A stretch of 64,000 nucleotides of DNA from positions 1 through 64,000 of the forward strand of contig JBNGDS010000005.1 in assembly GCA_049975365.1 (NCBI GenBank). Reading direction: 5' to 3'. The translations under genes and the position numbers were made by a program. Under the pieces are notes generated by a model that had not been told where the DNA came from, ran no database searches, and worked only from the letters and a program-made list of their open reading frames with translations. Shown in pieces: positions 1 to 9,569 of this stretch; position 1 is the first letter of the stretch, and each line of letters starts with the position of its first letter. The stretch comes from DSBG01 sp049975365. GTDB taxonomy: Bacteria > Desulfobacterota > Desulfomonilia > UBA1062.

Positions 1-2235
1 GAAGAGGGTTCTGTACCTGAAGCCCAAGAGGTGACCGCCGAGCCTCCTGAAGAAGTGAAGCCAGAGATTTCAGAGCAAGCCCAGGCTGGAGCCGGAGATG
101 TCCCCACCCCTGAGATACCTCTCAAGGAAGAGGTTGTCGAAGCCCCTGAGGAGGCGATCCCTGAAGAAAAACCGTCTGTCTCGCCTGAAGCGAAGGCAGA
201 AAAGGAGAAAGAGGAAGAGAAAGAAAAGAAGAAGAAAGAGAAAAAGAAAGGAAAGAAGCCACGAGAGGTAGAGGAAGTCATCGAAGAAGAGAAGGAGGAG
301 GAAAAGGAAGGGGTTTCCCGGGCTGGGATAAAGAAACCGAAGAAAATTCGCGAGAAGGAGGTATATACCCAGAGCGACCTCTACGGGGCTGTTCGGACAG
401 TCCCGGGGAAGAAACAGAAAAAGAAACGGGATAAACGGGGTGTTGCCCCCTTGCCTCCAGCAAAGAAAAAGCCCATAAAGATCGGGAAGACCCTTACCGT
501 CTCGGCCCTTGCCAGGGAAATGGGCGTAAAGATTTCCGAGGTTATCAAGATCCTCATGGAACTGGGTGTTCTTGCCTCGGCAAACCAGTATATTTCTGCA
601 GAAGAAGCCATCCTCGTTGCTACTGAACTGGGATATGATGTCGAGGAAGTCAGGGACGAAATCAAGGAAGAGTTCTTCACCGAGTTCTCGTACGCCCCCG
701 AAGAGCTATCACCCCGACCTCCCGTGGTTACGGTCATGGGCCACGTGGACCATGGAAAAACCTCCCTTCTTGATGCCATCCGATCCGAGAATGTAATTGA
801 TAGTGAATTTGGCGGCATAACCCAGCATATCGGTGCATATCAGGCTCACTGCAAGGAAAAACTCATCACGTTCATCGATACGCCTGGACACGAAGCATTT
901 ACCTCGATGAGATCACGCGGCGCCCAGGCTACCGATTTTGTTGTCCTAGTCGTTGCTGCAGATGACGGGGTCATGGACCAGACGCGAGAAGCGATCAACC
1001 ATGCTAAGGCTGCACAGATACCAATTCTCGTGGCAGTGAACAAGATCGACAAAGCCAACGCGAATCCACAGCGTGTACGGGAACAGCTTTCAGAGCTTGG
1101 TCTCGTTCCAGAGGATTGGGGTGGGGAAACCATTTATGTGGATGTATCAGCGAAGAAGCATATCGGGATAGAGGATCTCCTGGAAATGATTCTTCTCCAG
1201 GCGGAGATCATGGATATAAAGGCTGTCCCAAAGGGCGGTGCCAGGGGAGTGGTGTTGGAATCGAAGCTGGACAAGAGTAGGGGGCCCATGTGTACGGTTC
1301 TCATCCAGCACGGCGAGTTGAAACGAGGGGATGTCTTCATCGTCGGATCCACATGGGGAAAGGCACGGGCCATGTTTGATTTTCGCGGCAAGGCTATTTC
1401 ACAGGCTACTCCGGCAACCCCTGTGGAGATGATCGGATTCAGCGAACTTCCCTCCGCTGGCGATACGTTTTTCGTAGTGCCGGGAGAGAAAAAGGCCAAG
1501 GAGATCGTCGCGTATCTCAAGGAGAATCAAGAGATAGCCCGCCAGCAGATGCAAGACCAGAAACCACAGGTGACCCTTGAAGACCTCTACAGTCAGGTCC
1601 AGGAGGGGAAGATCAAGGAACTCAACATCATCCTCAAGGGAGATGTACACGGGACTGTGGAGGCTATTGAGGCTGCCATCAAGGGGATCGACCCTGGGGA
1701 CAAGATGCGTATACATGTCCTCCATTCCGCTGTGGGTGGCATTACCGAAAATGATGTCCTCCTCGCGTCAACGTCTTTGTCCATCATCTTGGGATTCAAC
1801 GTGAGACCTGAGCCCAAGGTCAGAGACCTAGCGAAAAAGCACAATGTGGACATAAAGCTCTACAGCGTCATCTATGATCTCATCGAGGATATCAAGAAGG
1901 CGTTACAAGGGATGTTAGAGCCGGTGTACAAGGAGGTCATACAGGGCAGGGCAGAGGTGCGCGACCTCTTCAAGGTTCCGAAAGTCGGCGTCATTGCAGG
2001 ATGCATGGTGACCGACGGGACGGTAACCAGGGGTGACCAGGCACGGATACTCAGGGATAACGTCGTTGTTCACGAAGGGAGAGTGGAATCGCTCAAGAGG
2101 TTCAAGGAAGATGCGCGGGAAGTATCCTCCGGGTTCGAATGCGGTATCGGCCTGGGAAATTACAACGACTTGAAAGTGGGTGATGTCATCGAGGCATACT
2201 CGCAGGAAAAAGTGGAGACCGCCCCCCTGTGGTGA
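1..2235 (+). CDS. infB: Translation initiation factor IF-2 (5' end outside window)
   Basis: IF-2 is the GTPase that places initiator tRNA on the 30S subunit and drives subunit joining. The frame is open from base 1, so the N-terminus lies outside; about 744 residues are visible. They start with a Glu/Lys/Pro-rich low-complexity linker (to about residue 150), then an IF2_N helical module (about 162-213), then the G domain with GHVDHGKT (about 246), DTPGHE (about 293), NKID (about 347) and SAK, and the C-terminal beta-barrel domains. GTG at 31 would be only an internal codon. It leads a dense operon: the next gene overlaps its end by 7 bases. The charged linker is normal for the family. Identity is certain. 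Confidence 0.98.
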   Translation, partial: EEGSVPEAQEVTAEPPEEVKPEISEQAQAGAGDVPTPEIPLKEEVVEAPEEAIPEEKPSVSPEAKAEKEKEEEKEKKKKEKKKGKKPREVEEVIEEEKEEEKEGVSRAGIKKPKKIREKEVYTQSDLYGAVRTVPGKKQKKKRDKRGVAPLPPAKKKPIKIGKTLTVSALAREMGVKISEVIKILMELGVLASANQYISAEEAILVATELGYDVEEVRDEIKEEFFTEFSYAPEELSPRPPVVTVMGHVDHGKTSLLDAIRSENVIDSEFGGITQHIGAYQAHCKEKLITFIDTPGHEAFTSMRSRGAQATDFVVLVVAADDGVMDQTREAINHAKAAQIPILVAVNKIDKANANPQRVREQLSELGLVPEDWGGETIYVDVSAKKHIGIEDLLEMILLQAEIMDIKAVPKGGARGVVLESKLDKSRGPMCTVLIQHGELKRGDVFIVGSTWGKARAMFDFRGKAISQATPATPVEMIGFSELPSAGDTFFVVPGEKKAKEIVAYLKENQEIARQQMQDQKPQVTLEDLYSQVQEGKIKELNIILKGDVHGTVEAIEAAIKGIDPGDKMRIHVLHSAVGGITENDVLLASTSLSIILGFNVRPEPKVRDLAKKHNVDIKLYSVIYDLIEDIKKALQGMLEPVYKEVIQGRAEVRDLFKVPKVGVIAGCMVTDGTVTRGDQARILRDNVVVHEGRVESLKRFKEDAREVSSGFECGIGLGNYNDLKVGDVIEAYSQEKVETAPLW

Positions 2236-2513
2236 TCGGGACCATTGAGGTTCGACTGAGGATCCTCGGGGCGAGATCCCTGAAAGAAAAGCGAAAGGTC
2301 TTGAAATCCATTAAGGATCGTTTCTCCCGGATGAATATCTCCATTGCCGAGGTCGATGATCATGACAAGTGGCAGGCTGCAACCCTGGGCCTCGCAATGG
2401 TAAGCAATGATACGACGTATATCACGTCACTTTCGGACAGAATCATCCAGTTTCTTATGGAACAGGATGAAATTGAGATTATCCGCAGTAATAGAGAGAT
2501 ACTGCACGTATGA
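2229..2513 (+). CDS. DUF503 family protein (YlxP-like)
   Basis: A 94-residue protein of the DUF503/YlxP family, which usually sits between infB and rbfA as it does here. The start MVIGTIEVRLRI and the motif SLKEKRKVLKSI followed by SIAEV are typical. The biochemical role is unknown; the location suggests a link to ribosome assembly or initiation, and that is inference. The ATG/GTG region at 2229 overlaps infB by 7 bases and the end overlaps rbfA by 4 bases, so translation is probably coupled through all three. Confidence 0.9.
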   Translation: MVIGTIEVRLRILGARSLKEKRKVLKSIKDRFSRMNISIAEVDDHDKWQAATLGLAMVSNDTTYITSLSDRIIQFLMEQDEIEIIRSNREILHV

Positions 2514-2872
2514 AAATCCTAACAGTACGTCAGGCTCGAGTAGGGGATCTGCTGAAAAAAGCCATTGCCGAGGTAATTCAGCGGAAGGTGAAAGATCCCC
2601 GCATAGAGGGGGTCACCATAACCGGGGTAGAAGTGAGCGTAGATCTGAAGGTCAGTCGCGTGTTTTTCTGTGTCACGGATACATCCAGGAAACAGGATGT
2701 ACTGGAAGGTCTCCAGAGCGCTGCCGGGTTTCTTCGGCATGAAATGAGCAGGTCGGTGCGGCTCAAGAGTATTCCACAGTTGAGTTTCTCCTATGATGAG
2801 TCTTTTGATTACGGGACCAAGATAGACACCATACTTGACCGGCTGGAAAGAGATGAAAACCAGGATAGCTGA
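2510..2872 (+). CDS. rbfA: Ribosome-binding factor A
   Basis: RbfA binds the 30S subunit near the 5' helix of 16S rRNA and is needed for late small-subunit maturation. The protein has 120 residues, the usual length, with the single KH-like fold pattern: RVGDLLKKAIAEVIQR at the start, KDPRIEGVTITGVEVSVDL in the middle and SIPQLSFSYDESFDYGTKID near the end. ATG 2510 overlaps the preceding stop by 4 bases. The end overlaps the most likely start of the next gene by about 20 bases. Confidence 0.96.
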   Translation: MKILTVRQARVGDLLKKAIAEVIQRKVKDPRIEGVTITGVEVSVDLKVSRVFFCVTDTSRKQDVLEGLQSAAGFLRHEMSRSVRLKSIPQLSFSYDESFDYGTKIDTILDRLERDENQDS

Positions 2873-3782
2873 AATCATCAGACAGCACTCCTCTTTTGAG
2901 ATCATTACCCATGAAGGCCCAGACGAAGATGCCGTTGGTTCCAGCAGGGCTTTGGCCTTGGGACTCATCCATCTGGGAAAGTCAGTGAAACTCATCTACC
3001 CGAGTCCTATCCCTGAATCACTCCAGTTCACCCCCGCTCCGAAGACCAAGCGGATCAGCTCTCCCGAGGTTTCTCTGCTCTTGGATGTATCGGATATATC
3101 CATGATTGCGGGTGTGAATCCTCGGGGGATGGTTGTGGTGATTGATCATCACAAGACAAACAATGGGTTCGGTGAGTTCTTCTGGATCGATCCGAGCAAG
3201 TCATCTACAAGCGAAATGGTCTATGAGCTGTGCATGGAGCTCGGCATAGAGATCACGAGTGCGATTGCCTCAAATCTTTATCTGGGCTTGTTCGGGGATA
3301 CTGGCGGATTCGTCCATGCCAACACAACTCCTGATGTCTTCAGGGTTGCTTATGCCCTCACCCTTGCCGGGGCTGAGCCCAACTCTATTGCAAACAAGCT
3401 CAGGAAAACACGGTCTCTGACATTTTTTCACCTTCTGTGCACGGTGATGGAACGAATCTTTTTTCAGGATGGAATCTGTGCTGGGTATATCAGATTTTCT
3501 GACATGATCAGAGCCCATGCACGGCCTGATGATACCAGTGGTATCATTGATGAGATGGCTTCTCTTGCAGGAGCAGATCTCGTCATTCTGCTCAAGGAAC
3601 TCGATCCTGACACGGTGCACTGTTCCCTCAGAAGCAGGAATGGGGAATCTGCCCTGCGCACAGCACGGGCTTTCGGGGGAGGAGGCCATGCAATGGCGGC
3701 TGGGTTTACAGTCAAGGGCAGGGCAGAAGAGATCATAGGAGACGTGATAGAGGAAGGAGAGAGGTGGATCGAGAAGGAATAG
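2853..3782 (+). CDS. nrnA: DHH-family oligoribonuclease / pAp phosphatase (NrnA)
   Basis: About 309 residues of the DHH/DHHA1 phosphoesterase family, which degrades nanoRNAs and dephosphorylates 3'-phosphoadenosine 5'-phosphate in the cytoplasm. Metal-ligand motifs are visible: HEGPDEDAVGSS (about residue 20), a lone aspartate strand LLLDVSD, the DHH triad in VVVIDHHK (about 98) and the DHHA1 glycine motif GGGHAMAAGF (about 275). I chose ATG 2853 over the upstream TTG at 2835 because GAAAGAG sits just before it. Its position between rbfA and truB is a common conserved arrangement. Its stop lies inside truB. Confidence 0.93.
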   Translation: MKTRIAEIIRQHSSFEIITHEGPDEDAVGSSRALALGLIHLGKSVKLIYPSPIPESLQFTPAPKTKRISSPEVSLLLDVSDISMIAGVNPRGMVVVIDHHKTNNGFGEFFWIDPSKSSTSEMVYELCMELGIEITSAIASNLYLGLFGDTGGFVHANTTPDVFRVAYALTLAGAEPNSIANKLRKTRSLTFFHLLCTVMERIFFQDGICAGYIRFSDMIRAHARPDDTSGIIDEMASLAGADLVILLKELDPDTVHCSLRSRNGESALRTARAFGGGGHAMAAGFTVKGRAEEIIGDVIEEGERWIEKE

Positions 3783-4666
3783 TGCTTGTAGACAAGCCCG
3801 CACATATCACCTCCCGCCGGGCTGTTGACTATATCATGGAGATGCTCAAGGTGAAACGTGCTGGACATTTTGGCTCGCTGGATCCCTTCGCAACAGGCCT
3901 GCTCTGTATCGGTGTCGGACAGGGGACGAAACTCCTGCCGTTCATGTACGCTCAGGAGAAAGAGTACTGTGCCCTTATTGGGCTGGAAATGTCTACGGAC
4001 ACAGACGATATCACCGGGAGCCCGTTAAAACGGTTTGATACTGTTCACGTAAATGTTGAAGAGGCTCGGCGATGGTTTTCTCGCCACACAGGCTGGATCA
4101 ATCAGGTGCCCCCCGAGTACTGTGCACAGAAATACCGGGGAAAGCCATTATATAAGCTGAAGCGGGCGAATAAAGATGTTTCCCCCAGGCCCAAGCAGGT
4201 CTATATCGAAAGTGCTGAAATCCTTGATTCGGGCGATGAATGGATGAAAGTGAAGATTGTCTGTTCTCGGGGTACCTACATACGGGCTATTGCCAGGGAT
4301 ATCGGGCAAGCACTGGGCTATGGCGGATACCTCCGGGAGCTGAGGAGGACGAGATCAGAAGGATTCCATGTCAAGGACGCATATACCATCGAGGAGATCT
4401 CGCAACGGATTCAAGAGGGGCGTGAGGTGGTTATTCCCCTCACGGACGCAGTTCATCTTCCGAAAGCGAGGGTGACTCGAATAGGCGAAACGGGTATACG
4501 GGAAGGACATCCCATTCAGGTGTCCTGGATCCTGGATGATGTTGACGCCCCCCATGGGGCCTATGTTGCACTGATGAATGGTGACAGACATCTTCTGTGC
4601 ATTGCCAGGGTCGAGAGAGATGGGGGGATATTCGGATACATTGAGAGAGGATTCAGGCCGTATTAG
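3764..4666 (+). CDS. truB: tRNA pseudouridine(55) synthase
   Basis: TruB makes pseudouridine 55 in the T loop of tRNAs. The 300-residue protein starts at GTG 3764 with the family opening GIVLVDKPAHITS. The catalytic motif is GHFGSLDPFATGLL with Asp near residue 40. It continues with KEYCALIGLEMSTDTDD and ends with a PUA-like region. The gene overlaps nrnA by 19 bases. The catalytic segment reads FGSLDP where most family members have TGTLDP, a conservative change. Confidence 0.96.
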   Translation: MDREGIVLVDKPAHITSRRAVDYIMEMLKVKRAGHFGSLDPFATGLLCIGVGQGTKLLPFMYAQEKEYCALIGLEMSTDTDDITGSPLKRFDTVHVNVEEARRWFSRHTGWINQVPPEYCAQKYRGKPLYKLKRANKDVSPRPKQVYIESAEILDSGDEWMKVKIVCSRGTYIRAIARDIGQALGYGGYLRELRRTRSEGFHVKDAYTIEEISQRIQEGREVVIPLTDAVHLPKARVTRIGETGIREGHPIQVSWILDDVDAPHGAYVALMNGDRHLLCIARVERDGGIFGYIERGFRPY

Positions 4667-4772
4667 CTATTTACAGCAGAATATCTGGTGTGTTAAGTTT
4701 CAGTTTCGCAACAATATAATAAAAGAAATGGGCAAATACACTCATTCGAGACTACCCACAGGAGGAACGACA

Positions 4773-5042
4773 GTGGCTTTGACGATAGAGGAAAAGAAGG
4801 ATATCATCAACAAATTCAAGAAGAACGAGAAAGATACCGGATCACCGGATGTGCAGGTTGCCATTCTCACAAAGAGGATCAACGACCTTACTGAACATTT
4901 CAAGGTGCACAAGAAAGATCACCATTCCCGAAGAGGTCTCCTCATGCTCGTAGGGCAGAGAAGGAGGCTCCTCAACTATATCAAGGCAAAAGACGCCAAA
5001 CGGTATCGGGAGCTGCTTGAAGCGCTGAGCTTGAGGAAGTAG
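4773..5042 (+). CDS. rpsO: 30S ribosomal protein S15
   Basis: S15 is a primary binder of the central domain of 16S rRNA. The protein has 89 residues, with GSPDVQVAILTKRINDLTEH, the HHSRRGLLMLVGQRRRLLNYI signature region and a basic C-terminus. The start is GTG 4773 with GGAGG at 4761-4765; a longer in-frame extension upstream has no similarity to S15. In many bacteria S15 represses its own synthesis through the leader of this gene; the 106-base gap after truB could hold such a site, but I cannot show it. Confidence 0.97.
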   Translation: MALTIEEKKDIINKFKKNEKDTGSPDVQVAILTKRINDLTEHFKVHKKDHHSRRGLLMLVGQRRRLLNYIKAKDAKRYRELLEALSLRK

Positions 5043-5049
5043 ACAGCAT

Positions 5050-7146
5050 ATGAAAGTTGAGACAAAGGGTACCGGGTATCCTCTTATATTTGAAGTGGGG
5101 AATGTTGCACGACAGGCCGATGGGTCTGTGCTTGTATATCAGGGAGATAGTATTGTGCTGGTCACCGCGACAGCGGCAAAAGAAGAACGGAAGGGGACGG
5201 ACTTTCTTCCTCTGGTCGTAGACTATCAGGAGATGAGCTATGCGGCCGGACGAATCAAGGGCGGGTTCATCAAACGGGACGGGAAGCCGGGAACCCAGGA
5301 GATACTCACTGCACGGTGCATAGACAGGCCGATCAGACCGTTGTTTCCGAAAAACTTTCACAATGAAGTACAGGTCATCGCCATGGTGCTTTCTGCCGAT
5401 CCAGACTGTACGCCTGATGTCATGGCTGTAAACGGTGCGTCTGCAGCGCTTCACATATCGAGCATCCCCTTCTTTGGGCCCATTGGAGGGGCCAGGGTCG
5501 GACTGATCAACGGAGAATTTGTCATCGATCCCTCGGTTGCTCAACTTGAGGACAGTCAGCTCGAACTGATGGTGGTGGGAACCAGAGATGCCATTGTCAT
5601 GGTGGAAGGTGAGGCCAGGGAGCTTTCTGAGCAGACCATCCTGGATGCAATAGCCTTTGCACACACGAGGATTCGTGAGGTCATCGATGCCATTGAAGAG
5701 CTCGGGAAACTCACAGCCAAGGAAAAAATGAAAATTCCTCAGATCCAGGAGGATCCACTCCTTTTCGAGGAGATCAGGAGTCTAACTGAACACAGATTCG
5801 AGCACATTCACATGGCCGCTCATTCAAAACAGGGGAGGAGGAATCTGATAGAAGAGCTTGTGAGCGAGATCCTTGAGCGGTTTTCCGATGATGGGGAAGA
5901 CCGAATTGCACTGGTGAAGATGGCACTGTCTGATGCGGAAAAGAAGACGGTGAGAAGGGTTATGAGGGAGAAGCGCGTCCGGATCGATGGACGAGGGTTT
6001 GACGACATCAGGAACATCGAATGCAAAGTAGGAATCCTTCCCAGGACTCACGGGTCTGCTCTCTTCACCAGGGGTGATACCCAGGCTCTCGCAATTACGA
6101 CGCTGGGTACCCCCCGGGACGAACAGCGGGTAGAAACTCTCCTGGGAGAGACAACAAAATCATTCATGCTCCACTACTCGTTTCCACCCTTTTCTGTGGG
6201 GGAGGTTCGCATGCTGAGAGCTCCCAGCAGACGGGAGATTGGACATGGAAACCTTGCAGAGCGCGCCCTCAACCCCATGCTGCCAGAAGAGGGTGCATTC
6301 CCGTATACGATCAGACTGGTATCGGAGATCCTTGAGTCGAACGGATCGTCTTCCATGGCAACGGTGTGTGGCGGATCCATGTCCCTGATGGACGCAGGCG
6401 TTCCCATGAAGAAGCCGGTCGCCGGGATTGCCATGGGGCTCATTAAGGAACAGGACGAGTACATTGTGCTGACAGACATCCTGGGCGACGAGGATCACCT
6501 TGGGGATATGGATTTCAAGGTAGCAGGGACAGCTGACGGGATAACCGCGCTGCAGATGGACATCAAGATATCCGGTATTCCTGGGGACGTGCTGGGGCAG
6601 GCACTCGAAAAGGCGCGAATAGGCCGGCTGAACATCCTCGAGAAGATGACCCAGGCTATTGTCACTCCCCGTCCAGACATCTCACCTTTTGCCCCCCGCA
6701 TCTATACGATGCAGATCAACCCTGACAAGATTCGTGATGTTATCGGTACGGGTGGAAAGGTGATCAAGGAGATCATTGCCAAAACAGAAACCAAGATCGA
6801 GATCGATGATTCCGGACGGGTTGATATCTTCTCCCCTGATGAAGATCATGCCAAGATGGCAGTGGACATGATCAATCAGCTCACCGAGGAGCTCGAGGTT
6901 GGACGGGTGTACAGTGGACATGTCTCCAAGATCATGGATTTCGGTGCCTTCGTGGATTTCCCGTCCGGAGAGAGCGGTCTTGTCCATATCTCCCAACTTG
7001 CGTATGAGAGAGTGAAGAACGTACGGGATGTTGTTCAAGAGGGTGACGAGATCATCGTGAAGGTCATCGGGATTGACAGCAAGACAGGAAAAGTCAGGCT
7101 GAGCCGAAAAGAAGCCCTCAAAGACGCAACCCACCATCGTACATGA
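5050..7146 (+). CDS. pnp: Polyribonucleotide nucleotidyltransferase (PNPase)
   Basis: PNPase degrades RNA 3' to 5' by phosphorolysis and can add tails. The 698 residues hold two RNase PH domains separated by a helical domain, then a KH domain with IRDVIGTGGKVIKEI (about residue 560) and an S1 domain with GRVYSGHVSKIMDFGAFVDF (about 617). The length is standard. The gene follows rpsO by 7 bases, the classical rpsO-pnp pair. Its stop overlaps the next start as ATGA. Confidence 0.98.
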   Translation: MKVETKGTGYPLIFEVGNVARQADGSVLVYQGDSIVLVTATAAKEERKGTDFLPLVVDYQEMSYAAGRIKGGFIKRDGKPGTQEILTARCIDRPIRPLFPKNFHNEVQVIAMVLSADPDCTPDVMAVNGASAALHISSIPFFGPIGGARVGLINGEFVIDPSVAQLEDSQLELMVVGTRDAIVMVEGEARELSEQTILDAIAFAHTRIREVIDAIEELGKLTAKEKMKIPQIQEDPLLFEEIRSLTEHRFEHIHMAAHSKQGRRNLIEELVSEILERFSDDGEDRIALVKMALSDAEKKTVRRVMREKRVRIDGRGFDDIRNIECKVGILPRTHGSALFTRGDTQALAITTLGTPRDEQRVETLLGETTKSFMLHYSFPPFSVGEVRMLRAPSRREIGHGNLAERALNPMLPEEGAFPYTIRLVSEILESNGSSSMATVCGGSMSLMDAGVPMKKPVAGIAMGLIKEQDEYIVLTDILGDEDHLGDMDFKVAGTADGITALQMDIKISGIPGDVLGQALEKARIGRLNILEKMTQAIVTPRPDISPFAPRIYTMQINPDKIRDVIGTGGKVIKEIIAKTETKIEIDDSGRVDIFSPDEDHAKMAVDMINQLTEELEVGRVYSGHVSKIMDFGAFVDFPSGESGLVHISQLAYERVKNVRDVVQEGDEIIVKVIGIDSKTGKVRLSRKEALKDATHHRT

Positions 7147-8399
7147 TTAAGACGACCGTCCTTCCCAACGGAGTTCGGATCATCACCGAGAGCATGCCCG
7201 AATTCCGTTCGGTTACCTTGGGAATCTGGGTGAATGTCGGATCGAGGAATGACCCTCCTCACGATCTTGGCATCGCTCACTTCACTGAGCACATGATGTT
7301 CAAAGGCACGCATTCGAGGAGTGCTTTGCAGATAGCCAAGGAAATCGACGCACTGGGAGGCCATCTCAACGCACAGACAGCAAAGGAGTACACGGTCTAC
7401 TACACGAAGGTGTTGGATGAACATCTTGCAAAGGCGGCAGACATTCTCTTCGATCTGTTCCTCAACTCCGCGATCGAACCTGATGAACTGGAAAAGGAAA
7501 AGAAAGTCGTGCTCCAGGAGATCAGGATGACCGAGGATACTCCGGATGACTACATTTCAGATCTCTTTGCAGAGGCCTTTTTCCATGACACCTCCCTGGG
7601 GACAGCCATTCTCGGGACCTCGGATACCGTCAGTGCATTTACACGGGAGCATGTCGTTTCTTTCCTGCAGAATACCTATGACCCCAGATCAATTATTGTC
7701 GCCTCAGCGGGGAACCTCGATCACGAAAGGCTTGTTGATACAGCCGCACCGTTATTCGAGGGACTGGCACAGAAAACTCGGAATTCGGTCGGTAAAACGT
7801 CTCTGGAGCTGAGCGGTGTGCAGAGAGCGCACTACAAGGATATCGAGCAGGTGCATATCACGCTGGGGACCGTCGGGTCGGCCATGAATGACGAGAAGAG
7901 GTGGACATACGCCGTTCTCAATACTATGCTCGGGGGGTCCATGAGCTCCATGCTTTTTCAGGAAGCCAGAGAGAAGCTAGGCTTGGTATACTCTATCTAT
8001 TCCTACCTCAGTTCGTACCGCGACTGCGGGGTCCTCGCGATGTACGCTGCAACCACCCCGGATAATGTAAACAGGACCATGGACGTCATTTCGAACCAGA
8101 TGGTGAAGATCAAAAACGGGGAGCTGGGGGATATGAGACTGGAGGACGTCAAGGCACAGATTAAAGGGAACCTTCTGCTCTCCAGGGAGAGTACTGTAAA
8201 CAGGATGTCATCCATGGCCAAGAATGAGATGTACTATAACAGAGAAGTGGGCGTTGATGAGGTTATAGACAAGATACAGGCCGTGACCCGTGATGACATT
8301 GTTCGACTGGCAGATGAAATATTCACCAGGGAAAAGCTGACATTCGTCTCTCTTGGAAAGATGGGCCGAGACGAAATTAATGCACTTGACTCTATGTAG
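7143..8399 (+). CDS. M16 family zinc metallopeptidase
   Basis: The protein has 418 residues of the pitrilysin/processing-peptidase family. The inverted zinc motif HFTEH is at residues 46-50, and the third ligand Glu lies in the segment ELEKEKKVVLQEIRMTEDTPDD. A second, inactive M16 half follows with the R/Y region SMLFQEAREKLGLVYSIYSY. The single short chain is the bacterial YmxG/PqqL-like type found next to pnp in many genomes. The substrate is unknown. It overlaps pnp by 4 bases and ends the block, facing a minus-strand gene. Confidence 0.93.
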   Translation: MIKTTVLPNGVRIITESMPEFRSVTLGIWVNVGSRNDPPHDLGIAHFTEHMMFKGTHSRSALQIAKEIDALGGHLNAQTAKEYTVYYTKVLDEHLAKAADILFDLFLNSAIEPDELEKEKKVVLQEIRMTEDTPDDYISDLFAEAFFHDTSLGTAILGTSDTVSAFTREHVVSFLQNTYDPRSIIVASAGNLDHERLVDTAAPLFEGLAQKTRNSVGKTSLELSGVQRAHYKDIEQVHITLGTVGSAMNDEKRWTYAVLNTMLGGSMSSMLFQEAREKLGLVYSIYSYLSSYRDCGVLAMYAATTPDNVNRTMDVISNQMVKIKNGELGDMRLEDVKAQIKGNLLLSRESTVNRMSSMAKNEMYYNREVGVDEVIDKIQAVTRDDIVRLADEIFTREKLTFVSLGKMGRDEINALDSM

Positions 8400-8402
8400 G
8401 AC

Positions 8403-8759
8403 TCAGACAGAAGCAGCGTGCGTTGATGTGTGAAATACCCACCTGCTTCGACCTAGGAGCAGTTTTCTCCACGCAGACCTGTCCGGTTTTTTGACGCGTA
8501 CGCCAATAAAATATGAGGCTCCGTCAATCGTGTACCACATGATGGATCCGGAAAGTGTTACATTTTCGACATCAATGAATACCGACTCGTGGATCATCTC
8601 CAAGAGGCATGATTTCACCCGGGTTGTCGGAACTTCCATACAGAATTCGCTGCGTGTGATCTCCTTGATTCTCCCGTCCAGGATTGAGTCACCGATTCTG
8701 CAGGAGAGACGCAAACAATCAGTCTCGACTCTCTGAATTGGTGGTCCAACAAAAAACAT
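8403..8759 (-). CDS. Small PilZ-like protein (degenerate)
   Basis: A 118-residue protein that I place only tentatively in the PilZ-like group. The all-beta pattern and the closing strand YFIGVRVKK followed by a short C-terminal helix resemble a PilZ barrel. The arginines and the D/N-x-S-x-x-G motif that bind cyclic di-GMP are not evident; ITRSEFCME occupies the place where that motif should be. So c-di-GMP binding is doubtful. ATG at 8759 reads away from truA, and the gene ends 3 bases from the M16 gene's stop in convergent orientation. Confidence 0.5.
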   Translation of the reverse strand: MFFVGPPIQRVETDCLRLSCRIGDSILDGRIKEITRSEFCMEVPTTRVKSCLLEMIHESVFIDVENVTLSGSIMWYTIDGASYFIGVRVKKPDRSAWRKLLLGRSRWVFHTSTHAASV

Positions 8760-8767
8760 CTTTTTCC

Positions 8768-8796
8768 TTGCCTCGTTATACAGGATTTACTATAGA
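8768..8796 (+). promoter_or_regulatory. Sigma-70 type promoter before truA
   Basis: TTGCCT (8768-8773), a 17-base spacer and TATAGA (8791-8796) form a good vegetative promoter. Transcription should start near 8803, between the two in-frame ATG codons at 8796 and 8811, which favours 8811 as the truA start. Confidence 0.6.
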
Positions 8797-8810
8797 TGTA
8801 TGCAAGAAAA

Positions 8811-9554
8811 ATGCCTGAAATAAGAAATCTCAAATGCGTGCTCGCGTACGATGGTTCCTCCTTCATGGGGTGGCAGATACAACCTGGTGTCAGAACTGTT
8901 CAGGAGACGTGTGAGTCGGCACTGAAAAGGATTCTCTGTCACGAGGTACGGGTCATCGCGGCTGGCCGCACGGATACAGGAGTCCATGCGCTCCACCAGG
9001 TCATCAATCTCCGCACACCGAATCCGATTCCTCCAGGCGGGCTGATGAGGGCACTGAACTCGACCCTTCCTGGAGATGTCTCCGTTCTTTCGATACACGA
9101 TGTTTCCCCTGACTTTCACGCACGGACGTGTGCACAATCCAAGACCTATGTGTATGTCATGGACACATCTGTGCATCCCAATCCACTGCTGTCACGGTAC
9201 GCGCTTTCCGTCCGGGGAAATATCGATATCACTGCCATGCAGGAGGCTGCAGCGAGCCTTACTGGGAGAAGAGATTTCAGCTCTTTTCAGGGTGCGGGAT
9301 CGTCTGTGAAGACGAGCATTCGGGAGGTGATGGTTTCCGACGTCTTCACCAAGGGTTCACGGATTATGTACCGTATCCAAGGTAGCGGTTTTTTACGACA
9401 TATGGTAAGGAACATAGTTGGCACACTGCTGATGGTGGGCACTGGTTCGCTGATCCCTGAGGATATGGGGCGAATTCTTGAGATGAGGCATCGCAGCCAT
9501 GCAGGACCGACAGCGCCACCCCAGGGCCTCTATTTGGTTGGTGTAGAATATTAG
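8811..9554 (+). CDS. truA: tRNA pseudouridine(38-40) synthase
   Basis: TruA modifies the anticodon arm of tRNAs at positions 38-40. The protein has 247 residues from ATG 8811, with the family opening KCVLAYDGSSFMGWQ, the catalytic motif AGRTDTGVHA with Asp near residue 54, and SKTYVYVMDT and GSGFLRHMVRNIVGTLLMVG further on. An ATG at 8796 is in frame, but it overlaps the -10 box of the promoter just upstream, so 8811 is more likely. The untranslated leader would then be only about 8 bases with a weak Shine-Dalgarno sequence. Confidence 0.93.
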   Translation: MPEIRNLKCVLAYDGSSFMGWQIQPGVRTVQETCESALKRILCHEVRVIAAGRTDTGVHALHQVINLRTPNPIPPGGLMRALNSTLPGDVSVLSIHDVSPDFHARTCAQSKTYVYVMDTSVHPNPLLSRYALSVRGNIDITAMQEAAASLTGRRDFSSFQGAGSSVKTSIREVMVSDVFTKGSRIMYRIQGSGFLRHMVRNIVGTLLMVGTGSLIPEDMGRILEMRHRSHAGPTAPPQGLYLVGVEY

Positions 9555-9569
9555 GGAGAGGGGGTGCAT

